The notes beneath the pieces are model-generated. The model did not search any database. It had not been told where the DNA came from and worked only from the letters and a program-made list of their open reading frames with translations. The position numbers and the translations under genes were made by a program. From contig NZ_CP109446.1 of the NCBI RefSeq assembly GCF_036227265.1, forward strand, positions 967,501 through 1,031,500: a stretch of 64,000 nt of DNA, in the 5' to 3' direction. The DNA comes from Streptomyces sp. NBC_01476. Lineage in GTDB: Bacteria; Actinomycetota; Actinomycetes; Streptomycetales; Streptomycetaceae. This document shows positions 45,180 to 52,811 of the stretch, in pieces (positions within the stretch are counted from its first letter, which is position 1; every line of letters starts with the position of its first letter).

Positions 45180-46081
45180 TTGACGGCTCCGAGGTTGAGT
45201 CCGGCCACGAAGTGCCGCTGGAAGCGGAGGAAGACCAGGACGGTCGGGGCGGCGGCGATCACCGAACCGGCCGCGATCACGTTCCACTGCGAGACGTACT
45301 GGCCCTGCAGGCCGAGCAGCGAGGCGGTGATGGGCATCTTGGTGTCGCTGCGCAGCACGGTGATCGCCCAGAGCAGGTCGTTGAAGATCCAGGTGAACGC
45401 CAGGGCGGTGAGCGCGGCCAGCGCAGGACGGGCCAGCGGCAGGATGATCCGGGTGTAGATCTGCCAGGGTCCGGCGCCGTCGATCACCGCGGCCTGCTGG
45501 ATCTCCGGCGGGATGGCCCGCATGAAGCCGTGCAGGACGAAGACGTAGAAGCCGACGCCGAAGCCGACCTGGACGCCGATCAGCGCGTACAGCGAGTCGT
45601 AGATGCCCAGGTGCTCGCTGAGTTTGGAGACCGGGATCAGCAGGATCTGCGGGGGCAGCAGATTGCCGCTGAGCATCAGCAGCAGCAGTACCCGGCGCAG
45701 CGGCACGTCGTAGCGGCTCAGCGCGAAGGCGGCCATCGAGGCGAGCAGCAGGGACACCAGCACGGTGGGGACGGAGACGAGCAGGCTGTTGATCAGGGCC
45801 TGTTGCTGGCCGCCGTCCACCCATGCCTGGCGGAAGCCGCCGAGGGTGAAGGAGTGCGGGGCGCTGCCGAGGCCGTGTCCGGCGATGTCGTCGAACGAGC
45901 GGGTGGCGGTGATCAGCACGACCGCGATGGGCACCAGCCACAGGGCGGAGATCAGTCCGGCGCTGGTGTGGAAGGCGACGGTGCCCCAGACGCGGCGCCG
46001 TCCCCTGGTGGTGCGCGGCGGGGCCGGCCGGGTGTCCGCGCCCTGCTCGGCGGCGGGGGCGGCGGCGTGGGTGACGCTCAT
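45176..46081 (-). CDS. carbohydrate ABC transporter permease (MalG type)
   Basis: 301 residues, six helices. The EAA-type loop QQAAVIDGAGPWQIYTRIILPLARP contacts the ATPase. Start ATG overlaps the partner permease's stop by one base. With the binding protein and second permease it forms an importer; the gene for the ATPase is absent here, so a shared MsiK-like ATPase elsewhere is expected, as in other streptomycete sugar importers. Confidence 0.94.
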   Translation of the reverse strand: MSVTHAAAPAAEQGADTRPAPPRTTRGRRRVWGTVAFHTSAGLISALWLVPIAVVLITATRSFDDIAGHGLGSAPHSFTLGGFRQAWVDGGQQQALINSLLVSVPTVLVSLLLASMAAFALSRYDVPLRRVLLLLMLSGNLLPPQILLIPVSKLSEHLGIYDSLYALIGVQVGFGVGFYVFVLHGFMRAIPPEIQQAAVIDGAGPWQIYTRIILPLARPALAALTALAFTWIFNDLLWAITVLRSDTKMPITASLLGLQGQYVSQWNVIAAGSVIAAAPTVLVFLRFQRHFVAGLNLGAVK

Positions 46082-46998
46082 CAGTCGGCCTCCTTGAACG
46101 CGCGGACCAGGTAGGAGGCGATGACGCCGAAGGCCAGCACGAAGATGACCACGGCGAGCGCGGAGCCGTAGCCGAGCCGCAGGGACTGGAAGGCGGTGGA
46201 GTACATGTAGGTGCTGAGCAGTTCCGAGGAGTGGTACGGGCCGCCGCGGGTGAGGGCCCAGACGACGTCGAAGGAGCGCAGACTGTCGATGATGATCACC
46301 GACAGGACCACGGCGTTGACACTGCGCAGCTGCGGGAGGGTGATGTGCCGCAGCTGCTGCCACTTGCTCGCGCCGTCCACCTTGGCGGCCTCGTAGAGCG
46401 CCGGGTCGATGCCCTTGAGGCCGGCCAGGTAGAGCACCATGACGTAGCCGATCTGGCGCCACAGCGCGGGCACGATCACCGCGTACAGGGCGGTGTCCTG
46501 GTCGGCGAGCCAGGGGTGGGTGAGGCTGCCGAGGCCCACTCCGGAGAGGGTCTTGTTGATCAGGCCGTCCGGCTGGTACATCGCCTGCCACACCAGCGCG
46601 GTGGCGGTGAGCGAGAAGACCACCGGCAGGAACAGGGCGGCCCGGTAGAAGCCGACCCCGCGGCGCTCCTGCTGGAGCAGCAGTGCCGCGCCGAGGCCGA
46701 GGACCGCCGACAGGCCGCCGAAGAGCGCGAGCCACAGCACCGTGTCGAGGATCGCGGTGTGGAAGACGGTGTCGTGGATCATCTCCCGGTAGTTGCCCAG
46801 GCCGATGAACTGCGGCGGGGAGATGCCGTCCCACTTGGTCAGCGACAGGTAGAAGCCCTGCAGGGCCGGCCAGAACACCCAGAAGCCCTCGGCGAGCAGC
46901 GGCACCAGGACGAAGGCGAGCACCACCGGGGGGACGCGGGTGGCCCGCTTGCGCCCGCCGCGGGAGGTGCGCCGGCCCGCGGCGGTCAGTACCGCCAT
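46081..46998 (-). CDS. carbohydrate ABC transporter permease (MalF type)
   Basis: 305 residues, six helices. EAA loop EAAKVDGASKWQQLRHITLPQL near residue 215; N-terminal positively charged. It starts one base after the binding-protein stop. Partner of the MalG-type permease. Confidence 0.94.
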   Translation of the reverse strand: MAVLTAAGRRTSRGGRKRATRVPPVVLAFVLVPLLAEGFWVFWPALQGFYLSLTKWDGISPPQFIGLGNYREMIHDTVFHTAILDTVLWLALFGGLSAVLGLGAALLLQQERRGVGFYRAALFLPVVFSLTATALVWQAMYQPDGLINKTLSGVGLGSLTHPWLADQDTALYAVIVPALWRQIGYVMVLYLAGLKGIDPALYEAAKVDGASKWQQLRHITLPQLRSVNAVVLSVIIIDSLRSFDVVWALTRGGPYHSSELLSTYMYSTAFQSLRLGYGSALAVVIFVLAFGVIASYLVRAFKEAD

Positions 46999-46999
46999 C

Positions 47000-48301
47000 T
47001 CACTGGCTCCAGATCTTCTGTGCGTCGCGCTGCCAGGTGGTGAGGATCGAGTTGATCTCCTTGGGCTTGGCGAGGAACTTCGTCAGCGCGGTGTCCGCGG
47101 TGGGCTGCAGGGCGTCGCTGGAGTCGCGGTTGAAGAACTGGGTGATGTCGGGCGCGTTCTCTATCAGCGCGCGGCCCTTCTTCACCAGCGGGGTGCCGGA
47201 GTCCTTGGCCTTGGGGTTGACCGGGATGGAGATGCCGGACGACCCCTTGAGGTAGGTCTCCTGTGCCTCGACGGTGGCCAGCCAGCTCATCAGCTGCTTC
47301 ACCTCGTCCTTGTGCTTGGTGTGCGCGCTGGCGAAGTAGCCGTCGGTGGGGCCCTCTTCGGCGAGCGGGACCTTGGGGTCGATCACCGGGAAGCGGAAGA
47401 AGTCGAGGTCGCCGACCTGGTCCTTGGGGGCGGCGTCGGCGAAGAAGGTGCCGATCAGCATCATGCCGGTGCGGTTGTTGAGCAGTGCGGTGGTGGCGTC
47501 CTGGAAGGCGAGCGCGGTGCCGTTGGGGTCGAAGTACGGCAGCGCCTCGGTCCACTTGTCGAAGACCTTGTGCACCTCGGGGTCGTCGAAGCGGTGCTTT
47601 CCGGCCAGCAGGTCGCGGTGGTACTGGGCGCCGTTGATCCGGATGTTGAGGTAGTCGAACCACGCGGAGGCGACCCAGGCGGTGCCGCTGCCGGCGCCGA
47701 GGCCGATCGGGGTGACGCCCTTGGACTTCAGGGTGTCGCACAGCGCCATGAACTCGTCCCAGGTCGTGGGCTCCTGGACGCCCCAGCGCGCGAAGTTGGA
47801 CTTCTTGTAGAACACGCCCCACCAGTTGTAGCTGGCGGGCACGAACACCTTGGCGCCGGCCGAGTCGGTGCAGAGCTTCTTCTGCGCGTCGGAGTAGCCG
47901 GCCAGTTCACCGGTGGTCCAGATGTCGCTGACGTCCAGCAGCAGGTTCTTCTTGGCGTACGTGTCCGCGACCGAGCCGGGGTACCAGGTGAGCAGGTCCG
48001 GCGGGTTGGCGGAGGTGAGGTACGTCGGCAGCTGGGTCCGGAAGGTCTCCGAGGCGACGGTGTTGAGCTTCGCCTTGGGGCCGCCGCGCTTGTTGAAGGC
48101 GGCCACCAGGTTCTCCATCGCGGACTTCGCCTGCGGCGAGGAGAGGTTGGACTGCACGCTGACCGTGCCGCTGGACTGGCTGCTGCTGCCGCCGGACGAG
48201 CTGGACGTGACGCAGCCGCTCATCAGGGCGGCGGCTCCGAGGGCGCCGGCGCCGGCCAGGAACTGACGGCGGTTCGTCGGTGAGATGTTCGCGGTGTTCA
48301 T
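47000..48301 (-). CDS. sugar ABC transporter substrate-binding lipoprotein
   Basis: 433 residues. N-terminal RRQFLAGAGALGAAALMSGC combines a twin-arginine motif and a lipobox, so export may use Tat with lipid anchoring, then a Ser/Gly linker. The rest is a type I periplasmic-binding fold (family 1 extracellular solute-binding) with GNRTGMMLIG-like and WLATVEAQETYLKGSSG segments. Likely ligand: alpha-galactoside. GGGAG site before the ATG; first gene of the operon. Confidence 0.9.
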   Translation of the reverse strand: MNTANISPTNRRQFLAGAGALGAAALMSGCVTSSSSGGSSSQSSGTVSVQSNLSSPQAKSAMENLVAAFNKRGGPKAKLNTVASETFRTQLPTYLTSANPPDLLTWYPGSVADTYAKKNLLLDVSDIWTTGELAGYSDAQKKLCTDSAGAKVFVPASYNWWGVFYKKSNFARWGVQEPTTWDEFMALCDTLKSKGVTPIGLGAGSGTAWVASAWFDYLNIRINGAQYHRDLLAGKHRFDDPEVHKVFDKWTEALPYFDPNGTALAFQDATTALLNNRTGMMLIGTFFADAAPKDQVGDLDFFRFPVIDPKVPLAEEGPTDGYFASAHTKHKDEVKQLMSWLATVEAQETYLKGSSGISIPVNPKAKDSGTPLVKKGRALIENAPDITQFFNRDSSDALQPTADTALTKFLAKPKEINSILTTWQRDAQKIWSQ

Positions 48302-48394
48302 GTGACTCCCTTGTCGGCTGCTACAGACTGGCGGGCCGCGGGCGCGGCGTCAAGATTAATTCGTAATTTATTGAGTAACGGATCGCGCGGTGGG
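48302..48394 (-). promoter_or_regulatory. AT-rich operator/promoter region of the galactoside operon
   Basis: Among GC-rich DNA, 48352-48381 is an AT-rich stretch including TTAATTCGTAATTTATTG. It contains imperfect inverted elements (AATTCGTAATT) and lies 50-80 bases before the binding-protein start, fitting a regulator-bound promoter. The binding protein (GntR- or other) cannot be assigned. Confidence 0.45.
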
Positions 48395-48425
48395 CCCCGG
48401 GGTGCCCGTCGCGGACACCCCGGGG
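48395..48425 (-). terminator. hairpin downstream of GH27 gene
   Basis: CCCCGGGGTG and CACCCCGGGG (10 bp, perfect) with an 11-base loop, 26 bases after the GH27 stop. A strong GC-rich terminator separating the secreted enzyme from the ABC operon. Confidence 0.75.
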
Positions 48426-48450
48426 AGCGTTCAGACCGGGAACGGACCGG

Positions 48451-50604
48451 TCACAGGGAGCTCTGCCGGACCACGCCGGCGACGCCGCGGGCGACCGCGA
48501 GCACCTGGCCGCCGGGACCGGCGGTGGCGCCCAGCGCGCCGTCGAAGGCGCCACTGACGAAGGCGCTGCGCGGGAACCAGCCGCCCCAGCTGTCGGCCGC
48601 GCTGTCGTAGGTCCGCTGCCAGAGCGTGTAGTCCGAGGCGCGGGCGAGCAGTTGCACGGTGCCGCCGGTGGTGACCAGCGTCGGACTGCCCCCGATGGTG
48701 CCGCCGAGCGAGGTCCACTGCGACCAGGTGCCGGAGGCGTCCCGTACCCGGCTCCACACCGCGTCGTCCGCGGCGCGCACCGCGACATGGACCCGGCCGG
48801 CCGCGTCGGTGACCGCCGACGGGCGGCCGTAGAGCGCGGGCCCGGCGGGAGCGCCGATCGAGGTCCAGCCGCCGCTCGCACCCCGGCTGGTCACCGTGCC
48901 GTCGGCGCCGGTGGCGAAGAGCGTCCAGGCGCCGGGGCCCTGGTACGCGGCGGTGGGCGCGTCGGCGAGCTTTCCGCCGAGATCCTGCCAGCGGCCCCAG
49001 TGACCGCCGGTGAGACTGCGCAGGTAGGCGTGGCCGTCCGTGCCGCGCACGAAGACGTCGATCCGGCCGCCGGCCGAGGCGTAGGCGGCGGGCTGGCCGA
49101 GGAAACGGCCGCCGGTCGGGCCGCCGAGGTCGGTGGCGCGCCCGGTCCACTGCCCGCTCCGGCCGGTCTGTTCACGCAGGTGGCCGGCCGCGTCCCGGGT
49201 GAAGGCGGTGAGCCGGTCGCCGTCGCGGACCAGCGCCGGGTCGGCGCTCGCGGCGGGGCCGCCGAGCTTGACGCCGGGGGCGTCGTCGGTGCCGGTCAGG
49301 CCGAGCATGACGGTGCCGTGTGCGGGGACGGTCACCGTGTAGCCGCCGGTGTGCGTGCCCTTGCCGGCGCGCTCGCGCAGGTCGCGTACCGCCACCTTGC
49401 CGGTGAGCCCGGCCTGCGCGAAGGTCAGCGTCCGCTGGGCCGGCTGGTCGGAGCGGTTGAGCAGCACCACCGCGCGCCGGCCGGCGCCCTGGAGGACCTT
49501 GCTGTACGTGTCACCGGTCGCGTCGGTGGCCACCCGTACGCCCTGGATGCCGAGCGGGTCCTGGTCGACGGCGAGGATCTCCGGGTTGCGCAGGGTGTCG
49601 AGCATCGCCTTCGGCAGCGTGCGCGGGTCGGAGCCGATGACCAGCGGCGAGGCCATCTCGGCCCACATCACCAGCTGGGTGGTGGACTCCTCCTGGTTCA
49701 ACTCGTAGGAGCCGTCGGGGAGTGTGCGCATCGGGATGAGGTAGTCGGGGTCGTTGAAGTGGCCGGGGCCCTGGGCCTCGGGGTGCCAGGCGTTGGCGTC
49801 CATGTTCCGCAGCACATTGGGGAACTCGCCCGGGGTGGGCGAGCCGTACGCGATGTCGGTGCCGGTGCGCCAGGAGTCGGCGGTGGTCGGCCCGTAGACG
49901 TAGGTGTTGTGCGCGTCCTGCTCGGGGGTGTGCGGCAGGCCCCAGTCGTCGGTGAGCGGGTTGCAGAGGTTGAGCAGCATCGGGCGGCCGGAGGCGGCGA
50001 CCGCGTCGCTGAACTGCTTGAAGGCGGGCCCGGGGTCGAGTTTCTCGCCGATGCCGCAGAGGAAGTCGACCTTGATCGCGTCGATCTTCCAGCTCGCGAA
50101 CTCGTCGGCGTCCTGCTGGTAATGGCCCCGGCTGCCCAGCCCGCAGCTGGCCGGGTCGTAGTCACCCGCGTCGGTGTAGATGCCGGCCTTGAGGCCGCGG
50201 TGGTGCAGGTAGTCGACCAGTGCGGGGATGCCGGAGGGGAACCGTTCGGGGTTCGCGGTCAGCCGGCCCTGGGCGTCACGCGGGTTGTCCGCCTGCCAGC
50301 CGCCGTCGAGCCAGACGATGTCGTAACCACTGCCGCGCAGCCCGCTGCTGACCAGGAAGTCGGCGACGCTCTTCACCTGGGTCTCGGTGGGGGCGCCGAG
50401 ACCGTAGTACGTGTTCCAGCCCATGGCGGGCGTCGGCGCGAGGCCGCTGTCGTAGTACGCCGGCACCCCGGCGTCGCCGTGCCCGGCCGGATGGCGGTCC
50501 GCCGCCTGTGCCGCGCCGGGCACCGCCAGCGCGAGCAGTGCCGCGGCGCCCACCGCGGCCGCCGCCCGCCGGGCGCGCACCATCCCTGAACGATGCGAAA
50601 TCAC
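48451..50604 (-). CDS. secreted alpha-galactosidase, GH27, with propeller-like tail
   Basis: 717 residues from GTG behind GGGAGA. Signal peptide with A-Q-A cleavage near residue 35, then the GH27 TIM barrel: PTPAMGWNTYYGLGAPTE, the nucleophile in DAIKVDFLCGIGEK (Asp ~179), the acid/base region in GHFNDPDYLIPM, and a beta-sandwich ending near residue 430. The tail (~440-717) is a repetitive PLL-/tectonin-like propeller with repeated W-x-x-W-x-D-L-G motifs (GHWGRWQDLGG, SQWTSLGG). It probably binds carbohydrate or cell surfaces. It works outside to free alpha-galactose. Confidence 0.93.
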   Translation of the reverse strand: MISHRSGMVRARRAAAAVGAAALLALAVPGAAQAADRHPAGHGDAGVPAYYDSGLAPTPAMGWNTYYGLGAPTETQVKSVADFLVSSGLRGSGYDIVWLDGGWQADNPRDAQGRLTANPERFPSGIPALVDYLHHRGLKAGIYTDAGDYDPASCGLGSRGHYQQDADEFASWKIDAIKVDFLCGIGEKLDPGPAFKQFSDAVAASGRPMLLNLCNPLTDDWGLPHTPEQDAHNTYVYGPTTADSWRTGTDIAYGSPTPGEFPNVLRNMDANAWHPEAQGPGHFNDPDYLIPMRTLPDGSYELNQEESTTQLVMWAEMASPLVIGSDPRTLPKAMLDTLRNPEILAVDQDPLGIQGVRVATDATGDTYSKVLQGAGRRAVVLLNRSDQPAQRTLTFAQAGLTGKVAVRDLRERAGKGTHTGGYTVTVPAHGTVMLGLTGTDDAPGVKLGGPAASADPALVRDGDRLTAFTRDAAGHLREQTGRSGQWTGRATDLGGPTGGRFLGQPAAYASAGGRIDVFVRGTDGHAYLRSLTGGHWGRWQDLGGKLADAPTAAYQGPGAWTLFATGADGTVTSRGASGGWTSIGAPAGPALYGRPSAVTDAAGRVHVAVRAADDAVWSRVRDASGTWSQWTSLGGTIGGSPTLVTTGGTVQLLARASDYTLWQRTYDSAADSWGGWFPRSAFVSGAFDGALGATAGPGGQVLAVARGVAGVVRQSSL

Positions 50605-50671
50605 GTGGTTCTCCCGAAGGGTTGGGGTCATCGACGAGAACTGTGCGGGCGGCACCGAGGGGTGTCAACGA

Positions 50672-50684
50672 TTATTACTAATAA
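50672..50684. promoter_or_regulatory. 13-bp AT-rich palindrome, candidate operator
   Basis: TTATTACTAATAA is a perfect palindrome around a central C, in a chromosome where AT-only tracts are rare. On the minus strand it lies just before TTGACA (50668-50663, -35-like), with a CACAGT -10-like element 17 bases further. Likely an operator for the GH27 promoter. Confidence 0.5.
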
Positions 50685-50880
50685 ACTAAAATTCGCAGGC
50701 AGACGCCGCGCTCCGGCCCGGGGAGCGCCGCGCGGCCCGGCTCGCGCTCCCCGCCCGCCGAGTCATCCGATGTCACAGGCCCGGGACGCGGCAACTCGCG
50801 GCGGAGGACGGCCCGATGGGACAAGTCATCCGAACTCTGCGCTGCCGCCCGGGGATTGGCGGGGCGGATCGGGGGCACTA

Positions 50881-50960
50881 CAGTCCCTGCCGTCCGCTGC
50901 TTGTCCCTGCCGTCTCCTGCCGACTCCTGCCGTCTCCTGCCGTCTCCTGCCGACTCCTGT
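50881..50960 (+). repeat. eight 10-bp tandem repeats (CGTCTCCTGC unit)
   Basis: Units read CGTCTCCTGC or CGACTCCTGC, three of the first ones diverged. The array lies 64-143 bases before the GTG of the SGNH hydrolase gene, in its presumed leader. The 10-base period is about one helical turn, so a protein could contact one face repeatedly. Confidence 0.8.
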
Positions 50961-51023
50961 CATCCCTGCCGTCGCTCCACCGGACACGCCACACACTCCT
51001 CTCCCCCACACCAGGAGTTCCCT

Positions 51024-52727
51024 GTGCCACGACATGCCTCCTCCCCCTCGGCCCGGCGGGCGAGGGTCCTGCTCACCGCCGCCCTCGCCGTAGGGCTCTT
51101 CGTCCCGCTGACCGCCTGGACCGTCTCCGCCGCCACCCCCGGCACGCCCACCGCGCCGGTCGCGCCGGTCGCGCCCGCGGTCCGTACCGCCCATGCCGCG
51201 CCCGCGCCTGCCGCTGCCGCCGACGGCTGGACCGGCACCTGGTCGGTGTCCCCGCAGAGCGGCGGCCCCTCGTACAGCAACCAGACGCTGCGGCAGATCG
51301 TGCACACCAGCATCGGCGGCAGCTCGGCGCGGCTGCGGATCTCCAACGCCTTCGGCTCGGCGCCGCTGACCGTACGGGATGTGCACGTGGCGCAGCGCAC
51401 CTCCGGGTCGTCCGTGTCGGCCGGCACCGACCGCGCGGTGACCTTCGGCGGGCAGACCTCGGTGACGATCGCGGCCGGCGCCGTCGCGGTCAGCGACGCG
51501 GCCTCGTTCACCGTCGCCGCCCAGTCCGATGTCGCGGTGAGCTTCTACCTGCCGAACGGCACCGGCTCGGCGACCTACCACCAGCAGGGCACCCAGACCA
51601 ACTACGTGGCCGGCGGCGACGTCAGCGCGAACGCGACCCTCAACGGCGCAGCCACCACTGGGAGTTACGCCTTCCTCACCAACCTCGACGTGCAGAATCC
51701 GGCGGCCCAGGGCGCGGTGGTCACCCTCGGCGCGTCCATCACCGACGGCGTGGCCTCCTCCCAGGACTCCAACAAGCGCTGGCCCAACGACCTCGCCCGG
51801 CGGCTGTCGGACAGCGGCCGTACGGTCGGCGTGCTCAACCAGGGCATCAGCGGCAACAAGCTGCTCACCGACGGCGCGGGGCAGAGCGCGCTCAACCGCT
51901 TCGCCCGGGACGTGGTCGGCCAGCCGGGAGTGCGCTGGGTGATCTTCTCCGACGACCCGATCAACGACGTCGGCGTGGCCAACCCGCCCAGCGGCAGCCA
52001 GCTCATCGCCGCGCTGCAGCAGTTGATCTCCCAGGCGCACCAGGCCGGGATCTCCTTCCTCTGCTCGACGCTCACCCCCTTCCAGGGCTCGGGCGGCTGG
52101 TCACAGGCCGCGGAGAACTCCCGGGCCGCGGTCAACGCCTTCGTCCGCGGCGCGGGCAGCGGCTGCGACGCGGTCGTGGACCAGGACACCGCGACCCACG
52201 ATCCGGCCAGTCCGACGCGCTATCTGCCCGCCTACGACGCCGGTGACCATCTGCACCCGAACGAGGCCGGGTTGCAGGCCATCGCGGACGCGGTCGACCT
52301 CAGCGTCTTCGGCGGTCCCACCCAGCCGGCCGGCAACTGGATCGCGCTGCGCTCGCACGCCAACGGCAAGTTCGTCTCCGCTCCGGAAGGCGGCGCCTCG
52401 GCGCTGATCGCGGACAGCGACTCGGTGGGCACCGCCCAGGAGTTCGACGAACTCGACCAGGGCAACGGCCTGATCGCGCTGCGCTCGCACGCCGACAACC
52501 AGATCGTCACCGCCGAGAACGCCGGGGCCGCACCGCTGATCGCCAACCGGGCGTCGGTCGGGTCCTGGGAGACCTTCCAGCTCCTCCGGAACCCCGACCA
52601 GAGCTACAGCCTCAAGGCGCAGGTCAACGGGAAGTACGTGACGGCGGAGAACGCGGGCGCCGCCGCGCTCATCGCCAACCGCGACGCGATCGGGCCGTGG
52701 GAGGAGTTCGACCTCGTCACTTCCTGA
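51024..52727 (+). CDS. secreted SGNH/GDSL-type hydrolase with fascin-like repeats
   Basis: 567 residues, GTG start behind AGGAG. Signal peptide, Ala/Pro linker, then an N-terminal beta-sandwich followed by the SGNH domain (~225-430): LGASITDGVASS has the Ser but Ala in place of Asp of GDS, NQGISGNKLL, DPINDVG (usual GxND) and catalytic His in HLHPNEAGLQA. The C-terminal ~130 residues are three ~40-residue beta-trefoil (fascin-like/ricin-type) repeats, for example GLIALRSHADNQIVTAENAG. It is probably a secreted polysaccharide esterase or lipase. Divergent from GH27. Confidence 0.86.
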   Translation: MPRHASSPSARRARVLLTAALAVGLFVPLTAWTVSAATPGTPTAPVAPVAPAVRTAHAAPAPAAAADGWTGTWSVSPQSGGPSYSNQTLRQIVHTSIGGSSARLRISNAFGSAPLTVRDVHVAQRTSGSSVSAGTDRAVTFGGQTSVTIAAGAVAVSDAASFTVAAQSDVAVSFYLPNGTGSATYHQQGTQTNYVAGGDVSANATLNGAATTGSYAFLTNLDVQNPAAQGAVVTLGASITDGVASSQDSNKRWPNDLARRLSDSGRTVGVLNQGISGNKLLTDGAGQSALNRFARDVVGQPGVRWVIFSDDPINDVGVANPPSGSQLIAALQQLISQAHQAGISFLCSTLTPFQGSGGWSQAAENSRAAVNAFVRGAGSGCDAVVDQDTATHDPASPTRYLPAYDAGDHLHPNEAGLQAIADAVDLSVFGGPTQPAGNWIALRSHANGKFVSAPEGGASALIADSDSVGTAQEFDELDQGNGLIALRSHADNQIVTAENAGAAPLIANRASVGSWETFQLLRNPDQSYSLKAQVNGKYVTAENAGAAALIANRDAIGPWEEFDLVTS

Positions 52728-52811
52728 GGCCGCGGACATCCCGGCCGGAAGCGGGCCTGACCCGTGTCCGGAACGGCCCCGGTCGGTCCGGTCAGCCCCG
52801 GGGGCGGCCGT

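Larger units (their letters stand above)
50605..51023. other. divergent regulatory region between GH27 and SGNH genes
   Basis: About 420 bases. Contains a 13-bp palindrome in an AT-rich island, a candidate TTGACA -35 for the GH27 gene, and a run of eight 10-base repeats (50881-50960) leading to the SGNH hydrolase. No additional gene supported. Confidence 0.5.
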
